A stretch of DNA of 42,242 bases. Source: Candidatus Iainarchaeum sp. Its GTDB lineage: Archaea; Iainarchaeota; Iainarchaeia; Iainarchaeales; JAAZKV01. The notes beneath the pieces are model-generated. The model saw only the letters and a list, made by a program, of their open reading frames with translations. It did not search any database and was not told where the DNA came from. Positions 32,409-40,500 of the stretch are shown here, piece by piece. Location: assembly GCA_028702895.1 (NCBI GenBank), contig JAQVNZ010000004.1, positions 1 to 42,242 on the forward strand. Direction: 5' to 3'. Made by a program: the position numbers and the translations under genes. Position 1 is the stretch's first letter, and every line of letters starts with the position of its first letter.

Positions 32409-33170
32409 TTATTTTAACAATCTTTGAACTCGCTGGAATGGTAATCCTGATTTTTCACAAAGAAAAACAACTTTTTCTTTATTTCCTTTTAATCCTTTCC
32501 AATCAAGAATAATTTTTGTAGCATTAGTTTTTACAATCATTTGTTCTAACAAATCTTCATCTAAAAAATCTAGTTGGTACTTTGGACAAATATGACCAAA
32601 AGAGAAATTTTGTCTTAAAGCAAGTTTAGTAAAATCAGGAGTATAGTGGCCACCGCCTATTCCAATAACAATTTCGTCATTATTTTCTTTTAACGTTGAT
32701 TTTACAATTGTTTCTGCGATTATTTTTGCATATTCTTGATTAGTCCATTCTTTTATTGAACTCCCAATTTCTATAAATGAAACATTTTTTGGTGTGAAAG
32801 GGCCGTGATGCGTAGCCTCATAACAAATCACGAAATCATTTTTTAACAAAGAATTTCGTTCATTTAATTCTCTTAAAAAATTAGTATTAATTCTTGCTAG
32901 CGAACCACATAATTTTTTTTCAATTCCGCCACATTCGGCCTTAGAATAATTTCCAATTGAATGTGTAGTTAGACTTTTTGTGCCAAAAACACTCTGATGT
33001 TTTGAAATAATAATAATATTATCTTCTTTTACTTTCTCTAATGGTAAATAAACAGAATCTTCTTCAAACTCATAAAAATTAACCCATTGTGGTAAACCTA
33101 TTTTATGTAATTGTTCTGCAATATTTTTACTAGCTTCATCTATTTTTGAGCTAACAATTGCTAATTTCAT
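32409..33170 (-). CDS. dtdA: D-aminoacyl-tRNA deacylase (archaeal/plant type)
   Basis: 253 residues of the DtdA/GEK1 family, which removes D-amino acids mischarged on tRNA. Typical segments: VSSKIDEASKNIAEQL at the start, IIISKHQSVFGTKSLTTHSIGNY, CYEATHHGPFTPKNVSFIEIGSS with its paired His residues, GIGGGHYTPDFTKLA and FGHICPKYQLD. The His-rich motifs bind zinc in this family. It is a single gene opposed to its neighbours, with about 150 bases to the small gene at 33320. The start at 33170 has a TTTAATTTAAC-like box about 25 bases upstream. Confidence 0.93.
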   Translation of the reverse strand: MKLAIVSSKIDEASKNIAEQLHKIGLPQWVNFYEFEEDSVYLPLEKVKEDNIIIISKHQSVFGTKSLTTHSIGNYSKAECGGIEKKLCGSLARINTNFLRELNERNSLLKNDFVICYEATHHGPFTPKNVSFIEIGSSIKEWTNQEYAKIIAETIVKSTLKENNDEIVIGIGGGHYTPDFTKLALRQNFSFGHICPKYQLDFLDEDLLEQMIVKTNATKIILDWKGLKGNKEKVVFLCEKSGLPFQRVQRLLK

Positions 33171-33319
33171 AAATAGTTAATGTTAAATTAAATACTTAAA
33201 TTTAATTAATTTTTTGATTTGGGTTAGTATATTAAATTATTTTTAAAAAATTTAGTTTTAATTAACCTTTTAAAAGTTATTTGAAATAAGTTAATTATAA
33301 TTAATTGAGGTGTTATTAA

Positions 33320-33472
33320 ATGGTAGTTGAATACGGTGAATTTAAAGGAAATAAATTAATAAAATTAATGCGAAACGAAACAGATACTTACCCATTTCAG
33401 TTTGGGAAAGGGAAAGCAAAATTAATAGTAGAACATTTTGATGCGATAAAAGCTTTTGCAGAAGAAGAATAA
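33320..33472 (+). CDS. 50-residue small protein
   Basis: ATG at 33320, stop at 33470-33472: MVVEYGEFKGNKLIKLMRNE through HFDAIKAFAEEE. It has one of the best ribosome sites in the window (GAGGTG seven bases before the ATG) and a TTTTAAAAG box further upstream. The composition is that of a compact folded protein: short strands (EYGEFKG, KLIKLMR), a YPFQFGKGKAKLI middle and a C-terminal amphipathic helix. No signal or membrane segment. It resembles small conserved archaeal proteins of unknown function that start YGEFKG; I cannot name a family. A long T-rich terminator-like tract follows. Confidence 0.7.
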   Translation: MVVEYGEFKGNKLIKLMRNETDTYPFQFGKGKAKLIVEHFDAIKAFAEEE

Positions 33473-33476
33473 TGTT

Positions 33477-33571
33477 TTTTAAAACAATATTTTATTTTTT
33501 ATTTTTTATTTTTTATTTTTTATTTTTTATTTTTTTTTTTATTTTTTTAATTTCTTTTTTTAGTTTTTTTA
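33477..33571 (+). terminator. T-rich terminator with 7-base tandem repeat
   Basis: ATTTTTT is repeated with exact 7-base period from 33494 (A at 33494, 33501, 33508, 33515, 33522, 33529), then T runs of 11 and more up to 33571. Archaeal RNA polymerase stops at U-rich tracts, so this very long one should end transcription of the 50-residue gene and insulate the acetolactate synthase unit. Confidence 0.6.
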
Positions 33572-33627
33572 TAAGAAACCCTCTTTTTTATACTATATAA
33601 ATTGTTACAGCTTTATTTTGTGATTGC

Positions 33628-33637
33628 TTTTAAATAG
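33628..33637 (+). promoter_or_regulatory. TATA box of the acetolactate synthase leader
   Basis: TTTTAAATAG centred about 26 bases before the ATG of the leader peptide at 33658, the same distance as at the other leaderless genes of the window. A second box, ACTATATAAA at 33590-33599, could give a longer transcript. Confidence 0.5.
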
Positions 33638-33657
33638 AAAAATTTACTAATCATAGT

Positions 33658-33711
33658 ATGGATTTTAAGACAATGTTGAATCTTCTTTTAGTTGTCTTAG
33701 TCTTACAATAA
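33658..33711 (+). CDS. Leu/Val-rich leader peptide of acetolactate synthase
   Basis: 17 codons: MDFKTMLNLLLVVLVLQ, then TAA. Ten of the last eleven residues before the final Gln region are Leu, Val or Asn, with six Leu and three Val among residues 7-16, the composition of bacterial ilv leader peptides, and the next gene makes the first enzyme of valine/leucine/isoleucine synthesis. A TATA box 26 bases before the ATG would give a leaderless mRNA starting exactly on this codon. The stop is followed at once by a hairpin and a T tract before the enzyme gene. Function as an attenuator is inferred; a 17-codon frame can arise by chance. Confidence 0.5.
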   Translation: MDFKTMLNLLLVVLVLQ

Positions 33712-33745
33712 GCAACGCCTAATAAAAATCTTTTTTGGTGGTTGC
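33712..33745 (+). promoter_or_regulatory. Attenuator-like hairpin and U-tract before acetolactate synthase
   Basis: GCAACGCC (33712-33719) can pair with GGTGGTTGC (33737-33745), eight pairs with one bulged G, starting on the base after the leader stop codon. Its loop holds the T tract TCTTTTTT (33729-33736), a possible termination site, and the 3' arm contains GGTGG, the only ribosome-site-like sequence before the enzyme ATG. An upstream hairpin, TAAGACAA (33666-33673) with TTGTCTTA (33692-33699), lies inside the leader frame. Confidence 0.4.
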
Positions 33746-33755
33746 GAAATAATTT

Positions 33756-35471
33756 ATGGTTGTGTTAAATGTGGATGGTGCGAAAAAAATAGTTCAATCT
33801 TTGATTGAAAATAAGACAGAAATAATTTTTGGTTTTCCTGGTGCTAGTATAATGCCAGTTTATGATAAACTATTAGATTATCCCGCAATAAGACATGTAT
33901 TAGTTAGACATGAACAAGCCGCTGCACATGCAGCTGATGCTTATGCAAGAATAAAAAACAAACCCGGAGTATGTATGAGCACTTCAGGGCCAGGTGCAAC
34001 AAATCTAGTAACAGGAATAATGACTGCTTACATGGATTTTGCTCCTCTTATCGCATTATCCGGAAATGTTTCAAAAAGTTCAATGGGTAAACGCTCATTT
34101 CAAGAAACAGATATGGTTAGTATTACAAAAGCGATTACAAAAAAAAATTTTAGAATAAATGAAACAAGTGAAATTGATGATATAATAAAAAATTCTTTTG
34201 AAATTGCGATGAGTGGTCAACGTGGACCAGTTTTTATCGATATTCCAAAAGATATTCAAACAAGCAACGCAGATTTTCAAGAACAAAAAAATTATTTCAC
34301 AAAACCAATGGCGCCGCGCAATTCAAAAATAAATAATTTAAATTTAAATTTAGCTGCAAAAGAAATTTTATCCGCGTCTAGACCAATAATACTTGTTGGT
34401 GGGGGAGCAATTTCTTCAAATGCAATAAATGAAATAAACAAAATTTCAACAGGATTAAATATTTTTGTTGCAACTACACTAATGGGTAAAGGAGCATTTG
34501 ATGAAACTAATGTATTTTCTTTAGGCGTTATTGGAATGCATGGAAAAAAAATTGCTAATTATGCAATAAGTGAGGCAGATGTTATTCTAACAGTTGGTTG
34601 TCGTTTTAGTGATCGAATTACAGGGGACACAAATTTTTTTGCAAAAGATGCTAAAATAATCCAAATAGAAATAAGCAAAAATGAAATTAATAAAAACATT
34701 AAATCTACTATTGCGCTAATTGGAGATGCAAAACAAGTTTTAATCGAATTAATAAAAAGAATTGATTTTAAATCAAGAAAAAATTCTGTTTGGCAAGACA
34801 AAATGAAGAATTTTGTTAAAGAATGTAATTGTAATATTAATATTAATTCACCAAAAATAGACCCGCGAAAAATAATTCACGAATTAAATAATACAATTAA
34901 AAAACAAGATATTATTACTACTGGCACTGGCCAACACCAAATGTTTGCAATGCACTTTTTGAAAAGAAGTCTTCCAAGAACATTTATTACATCGGGGGGA
35001 AGTGGTACAATGGGATATGGTTTTCCAGCATCAATTGGAGCAAAAATCGCGTCTCCAGAAAATAATGTTTTTAACATTGATGGCGATGGCAGTTTTGCAA
35101 TGGTTAGCCAAGAATTAGCTACTTGCAAAGAAGAAGAAATTAAAACAACTCAACTAATATTTAACAACGCATATCTTGGAATGGTTAGGCAATGGCAAGA
35201 ATTATTTATGGATAAACGCTATGCGCACACGCATCTTAAACGCACACCGAATTTTGCAAAACTTGCAGAAGCATACTCGCTTTATGGTGAAACAATAGAA
35301 CGGCCAAGTGAAATAAACCAAGCAATAAAAACAGCTATTAAAAACGATTCAACTACAGTACTGGATTTTTTGATTGATGAAGAATCAAATATTTTGCCAA
35401 TGTTTGGTGCGGGTGATAAATCAATTAATATGTTTGGAAATTGTATTCAAAACAAAGGAATGTTATTCTAA
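33756..35471 (+). CDS. ilvB: Acetolactate (acetohydroxyacid) synthase large subunit
   Basis: 571 residues. ThDP-, FAD- and Mg-dependent enzyme that condenses two pyruvates to 2-acetolactate (or pyruvate with 2-oxobutyrate), the first common step to branched-chain amino acids. The catalytic Glu53 is in VRHEQAAAHAADAYAR. STSGPGATNLVTGI, KRSFQETD and RFSDRITGD (FAD domain) follow, and the ThDP motif starts at GDGSFAM (443-445). GMVRQWQ, with the Trp that favours 2-oxobutyrate, marks an anabolic AHAS over the catabolic AlsS. The N-terminal loop reads FGFPGASIMP where PGG is usual. No regulatory small subunit (ilvN) or other ilv gene is adjacent. Expression is probably governed by the leader at 33658-33745. 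Confidence 0.92.
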   Translation: MVVLNVDGAKKIVQSLIENKTEIIFGFPGASIMPVYDKLLDYPAIRHVLVRHEQAAAHAADAYARIKNKPGVCMSTSGPGATNLVTGIMTAYMDFAPLIALSGNVSKSSMGKRSFQETDMVSITKAITKKNFRINETSEIDDIIKNSFEIAMSGQRGPVFIDIPKDIQTSNADFQEQKNYFTKPMAPRNSKINNLNLNLAAKEILSASRPIILVGGGAISSNAINEINKISTGLNIFVATTLMGKGAFDETNVFSLGVIGMHGKKIANYAISEADVILTVGCRFSDRITGDTNFFAKDAKIIQIEISKNEINKNIKSTIALIGDAKQVLIELIKRIDFKSRKNSVWQDKMKNFVKECNCNININSPKIDPRKIIHELNNTIKKQDIITTGTGQHQMFAMHFLKRSLPRTFITSGGSGTMGYGFPASIGAKIASPENNVFNIDGDGSFAMVSQELATCKEEEIKTTQLIFNNAYLGMVRQWQELFMDKRYAHTHLKRTPNFAKLAEAYSLYGETIERPSEINQAIKTAIKNDSTTVLDFLIDEESNILPMFGAGDKSINMFGNCIQNKGMLF

Positions 35472-35487
35472 AAAATAAACGGAAGTC

Positions 35488-35497
35488 TTTAATATTA
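35488..35497 (+). promoter_or_regulatory. TATA box of the ADP-forming acetyl-CoA synthetase gene
   Basis: TTTAATATTA is centred about 25 bases before the ATG at 35516, which selects that ATG over the in-frame one at 35441 inside the upstream gene. Confidence 0.45.
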
Positions 35498-35515
35498 AAA
35501 AGCTTTTATTTTATA

Positions 35516-37546
35516 ATGTTAGAAAAAATGTTTTATCCTAAAAGTATTGCCATAGTTGGTGCAAGTAATACTCCTGGAAAAGTAGGGTATTCGGTAGTGC
35601 AAAATTTAATTGAAGCAAATTTTTCTGGGCCAATTTATCCAGTTAATTTAAAAGAAGAAAAAATCCTAGGATTAGAGTCTTTTCCTAGTATTACTAAAAT
35701 AAATAAAATAATTGATCTTGTAATTATCGTTGTTCCTGCAAAATTTGTTTTAAGTATAATAGAAGAATGTGCCAAAAAAGGAATAAAAAACGTGGTAATA
35801 ATAACTGCGGGTTTTAGTGAAACTGGTGAAGAAGGAAAAAAAGTAGAAGAACAAATAAAACAAATTGTGTTAAAAAATAAAATGAATGTTGTTGGACCAA
35901 ACACATTAGGGATAATTAACAGTGAAAATGGTTTAAACGCATCTTTTTCAGCAAATTTTCCAGCTAGTGGAGAGATTGCATTAGTTTCTCAAAGTGGAGC
36001 ATTATGTACTGCAATACTTGATTGGGCTAGAAGAGAAAACGTTGGATTTAGTAAATTTATTTCAACAGGTAATAAAACTTTTTTAAGCGAATGTTCTTAC
36101 TTTGATTATTTATCGAACGATCCAAAAACAAAAGCAGTTTTCGTTTATATGGAATCCGTTAAAAATAATAATGATTTTTTAAAATCAGCTTATGCTCTGG
36201 CTAAAAAGAAACCAGTAATTTTATTAAAATCTGGTAGAAGCAAAGAAGGAGCAAAAGCAGCATCATCACATACTGGAGCAATAAGTGTGGATGATAATAT
36301 TTTTAGTGTTGCTTGTAAAAAATCAAATATACTTCGAATGAATTCCGTAGAAGGATTTTTTGATATGGCAAAAATAATTTCAAAAATAAAAAAACCAACT
36401 GGATTTAGATTAGCAGTTGTTACAAATGCTGGTGGTCCTGGAGTAATTGCAGCAGATTCTGCATCAAATCATGATTTTGTTTTACCAGAATTTAGTAAAA
36501 AAACAATTGATATAGTGAAAGAAATAAATCCGCACCCGTCTAATCCACTAGACTTAATTGGGGACGCAAAACCAGTTGATTATAGGACTGCTTTAACTGT
36601 TTTACAAGATGATTCTAATGTGGATTTATTATATGTTTTATTAACACCACAAAGCATGACTGATCCAGATAGAGTAGCAGACATAATAGTAGAATTAAAT
36701 TCACGATTACCAATAATGTGTTCTTTTTTAGGAGGGACTGCAGTTAGTAATGCAAAACAACTTTTTAGAGAAAAAGGAATAGTAGAATTTTCTACGCCTG
36801 AAAGAGGAATAAAAGCATTGGCTAGATTAAAATCTTATGAAGAATCAAAAAAAATAGTGAAAATTTTTGAACAAAAAATTAATCCGAATAAAGAAACATT
36901 AAATTTAATTTCGAAAAATGATAAACTAAAAATGCAAGACGCTTTTAAAATATTAAAAGAATTTGGGATTAAAACTTGTAAAACAGAATTTGTTGAAAAC
37001 GAGTTAGAATTTGATAAGATAATAAAAAAATTTAATTTCCCAGTAGCATTAAAAGCATCTTCTGGAATAGCACATAAAACAGATTTAGGATTAGTAAAAT
37101 GGAATATTAAAAATGAAATAGATGCAAAAAATATTTTTATTGACATGCAAAAAATATTAGTGAAAATGAATAAACCATTACAAATAGCAGTGCAGGAAAT
37201 GATTGAAGGACAAGAAGTTATTGTTTCAAGTATAACAAACGAATTTGGAAAAATAATTACATATGGTTTAGGCGGCATATTTGTGGAAGTAATGAAAGAT
37301 GTTTCACAAAAAATTGCTCCAATAAATGATAGTGATATTGATGAAATGTTTGATGAAGTAAAAGGAACAGCTGTTTTAAAAGGGGCAAGAACAAAAAAGA
37401 ATTATGATATTGACTCATTAAAAAAAATTATTAAATTAGTTTCAAACATAGCCCTAACTTATCCAGAATTGCGTGAAATTGAAATGAATCCAATTATTGT
37501 TAATGAAACTGGCGCTTATGCAATTGATGCAATGATGACTAAGTGA
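35516..37546 (+). CDS. ADP-forming acetate-CoA ligase, fused alpha-beta
   Basis: 676 residues from ATG 35516. Converts acetyl-CoA + ADP + Pi to acetate + CoA + ATP, the main energy-conserving step of fermenting archaea; other acyl-CoAs are possible. The alpha part has the CoA-binding Rossmann start FYPKSIAIVGASNTPGKVG, VVGPNTLGIIN, VSQSGALC and the phosphorylated His252 in AASSHTGAIS. A second ligase-CoA domain (IGDAKPVDYRTA) and then the beta ATP-grasp domain (KILKEFGIKTCKTEF, FPVALKASSGIAHKTDLG, the REIEMNPIIVN end) follow. In Pyrococcus these are two polypeptides; here they are one. Together with porGDAB upstream it completes a pyruvate-to-acetate route yielding ATP. The longer frame starting at 35441 overlaps ilvB and is not favoured. 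Confidence 0.93.
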   Translation: MLEKMFYPKSIAIVGASNTPGKVGYSVVQNLIEANFSGPIYPVNLKEEKILGLESFPSITKINKIIDLVIIVVPAKFVLSIIEECAKKGIKNVVIITAGFSETGEEGKKVEEQIKQIVLKNKMNVVGPNTLGIINSENGLNASFSANFPASGEIALVSQSGALCTAILDWARRENVGFSKFISTGNKTFLSECSYFDYLSNDPKTKAVFVYMESVKNNNDFLKSAYALAKKKPVILLKSGRSKEGAKAASSHTGAISVDDNIFSVACKKSNILRMNSVEGFFDMAKIISKIKKPTGFRLAVVTNAGGPGVIAADSASNHDFVLPEFSKKTIDIVKEINPHPSNPLDLIGDAKPVDYRTALTVLQDDSNVDLLYVLLTPQSMTDPDRVADIIVELNSRLPIMCSFLGGTAVSNAKQLFREKGIVEFSTPERGIKALARLKSYEESKKIVKIFEQKINPNKETLNLISKNDKLKMQDAFKILKEFGIKTCKTEFVENELEFDKIIKKFNFPVALKASSGIAHKTDLGLVKWNIKNEIDAKNIFIDMQKILVKMNKPLQIAVQEMIEGQEVIVSSITNEFGKIITYGLGGIFVEVMKDVSQKIAPINDSDIDEMFDEVKGTAVLKGARTKKNYDIDSLKKIIKLVSNIALTYPELREIEMNPIIVNETGAYAIDAMMTK

Positions 37547-37550
37547 TTTA

Positions 37551-40500
37551 ATGAATTCTAATCAAAAAGAAAAAATTTTAAAGGCAATTAAACTTGGGGT
37601 TAATAAATTCGAGTTAATTGATGCTTTTGATTTAGAAAAAGATGATTTAAAAGAATTAAATGATTTTTATGATATTGCTTTAAAAGTTAAGAAAAGTATT
37701 GAATCTAATAATAATTTTTTAACAGAATTATATGCTAGTGAAGTTGATGAAGAAGATTATAATTTAATATTAAATTTTTTTAATAAAAAAAAGGTTTTTG
37801 TTAAACAAAAAAAATTACAGATTAATATTAAAAAAGGGGTTAAAATTATTTTAAAAAATATTGGGATATTAATTGTTCTCATTTTTTTAACAATAATTCT
37901 TTTTTTTATTTTTAGTAATTTTTTTCAAATAGATTTTAATTTTGGTAATTTAGATTTTAGTTCTATAAATTTTAATCCGCTTAATATTTTTTTGCCTAAT
38001 AATCAAAAAGAAATTATTATTTCTGGATTAATTATTGGAGAATTAACTGATTTTTCAAAAACCAAAATTAGTGTAAATGGTGCGAACCTTTCTAGTTTTG
38101 ATTTTAATAAAAATAATTTTGAAATTAAAGTTAAATGCGTTGATGATTTTGTAATTGATTTTTCTCTTGCAGATTTTGTTCCAATTCACAAACAAATAGA
38201 TTTTTGTGTGAATCAAAAAATAGGTATTTTCATGACAAAAATAAGTAAATTTGAAAATATTGATTTAACTAAAAAAAATATTGTTTCAAATAATAGTGTT
38301 AGTGTTGATTTAAACGGAGCTGATTTAGTGATTTTTGGAAAAAATATTTCTCCAAAAGATGCGAAGATTTCTGTCACAGGATTTAATCCAAATAATGTTG
38401 AGGATCTAAAATATTTTCCTGGCGAGTTAGAAGGAATTGATGAAAATGGTGTCAAAACTAGTTTTGTGAGTTTTGGGTTTGCTAAGATTCTTGCAACCGA
38501 TTCAAAAGGAAATAAACTTGATTTTAAAAATGAAAATGCTCGCATTAGTTTTAGTATTGATCCTATTCATGCCGATTTAGCTCCAACGAAGGCTATTCTT
38601 TGGAATTATAATGAAAAAAAAGGGATTTGGGAATACGTGGGAGTCGCAATTAAAAATTGTGATACTAAATGTGTTTATGATGCGAATTTAACAAAAATTG
38701 GTTCTTGGTTTAGTGTGGGATCTAAAACTACTTCTCAAGTAAATATTGCTATTAATGGTTTTGATTTTTCTGCAACTAATAATAGAGTTGATGTTGCAGT
38801 AGCGCCAACAATTGTACCAAGTGGTACACCAACAGTAAATCTTAATCCTAATGAAAAAATTGAAAATTTAAGTGAAATAAAAACCGACATGGTTTGTACA
38901 AAAGAAGAAATCAGTGGATATGATAGAAAAAAAATTGGTGATGCATATAACGATACTGTAATGGATTTTGTTTTAACATCTAATAGCAAAACTTTGTATA
39001 TTGGAAAAGGAGTTGCACAAGTAGTAAAAGATGCTGAAGGAAATATTGTTCGTGAAATTGAAACCGACTGTACTTGTACTGAAGATATATCTACAGAAAA
39101 TAGATATTTATATGATTGTGATGGGTATAATGAAAATGGTTATTATGATTGGTGTACTCGAAAATGGGTGAGCTTTTCTTGTGCGGGGGCAAAAGTTGAA
39201 AATGCTGTTAATCCTTATTGTAAAAATTATAACGACCTTGAAAATAAGATTTATGAAATATATCTTAATGCTTATAGAGATTCTATTTTAAAATATTCAA
39301 CTCAATTTCATATTGATCCCAGATTAGTAGCAGCTATTGCTTTAGTGGAAGTAAATAATCAATTTCGTGATGAATATTCAAATATATTACATTCTAGAGA
39401 TGCAGGTGGGGGATTTTTTAGTAATTTAAAGAAAACTATTGAAAACGGATTGGGAGATATTGAATTAAAGCTTAAAGCCTGTTTATCTGATAGGAGTGAT
39501 CTTGATATAGGTAACATGCATATTCCTTTTGAGATAGCATATATAATATTTGGTGCAGACGAAAAGAAAGCTTCAATTATTCTTGACACCTGGAATTATC
39601 CTGAAAATATTGTTAATTATAAACATTTATTAGAGTCAGAACCGGGATTCAAAGAATTAATTGAAAGCAAAATATCTGAAAAAGATTTTGCAAAATTATA
39701 TTCTTCAAGTAACCCTGTAAATTTAGACGGCCAGGTGTTAGTTTTAACAGCTTATCTTGCTGCTCAAGATCAATTATGGCTTAATAATCCTAAAAGTGAT
39801 TTTCAAAGATTGAGTGAACAAAATTTAGAAGCGTTTGGTCATTTATATAATATTGGTTGGAAACATTTTAATCCAAAAGAAAATCCCAAAGCGGTAAAAA
39901 TGTCTTCAAGTTCATTTTCGACGATTGTTGATGGGGAGGCTTACAAAACGCCACAGTCTTTTGGTAAACGATTTGAAATGTTTTATAATTCTGAGAAGAT
40001 GGCTTATTTCTTTAGTAATGATTGGAATGGAATGATGCCTGATTTTTGGGGTTGTGGAGATGGTGAAGATAATTTAAAAAAAATTAGGTTTGCAGTAGAA
40101 GAAGTTAATTCATTTAATGAATGGTTAAATTCAGTTCAACCTGCTAAAATTAATTTGAATAATATTTCAGGAAATTTTGTTTTGGGTGTTAATAAAGGTA
40201 ATGATGATATTTCAATTTATGATGGAGTTGATTTAATTAGTGGTCAAATATTTTATCCGATAAATGATTTTGTATATTATTCAGAAGTGCCAAGTATAAC
40301 TGAAAAACTTTTCGGTGATCTTGTAGTTTATGATTCTTTTATTGTTGATCAAGGTGGAGGTTATTCTATTGGTAATAATGATGGTTTGTTTAAGTTAGCA
40401 AATAATTCAATAATACAAAAGAGTGGAGAAAAATTAATTATTCAAAATGGAGATTCGATATTTGATTTTGGTGAAAAAGTTGGGAATATTTATTTTATAA

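Noticed and set aside
33494-33535. 7-base tandem repeat as a CRISPR or mobile element trace
   Set aside because: Units are far too short and contiguous; it is simply a T-rich terminator-like tract.
35441-35515. Longer start of the acetate-CoA ligase overlapping ilvB
   Set aside because: The CoA-binding domain begins right after the ATG at 35516, which has a TATA box about 25 bases upstream.
36835-37278. 147-residue minus-strand frame opposite the acetate-CoA ligase
   Set aside because: Shadow of the ATP-grasp domain; Ser/Phe/Ile-rich with no start signals.
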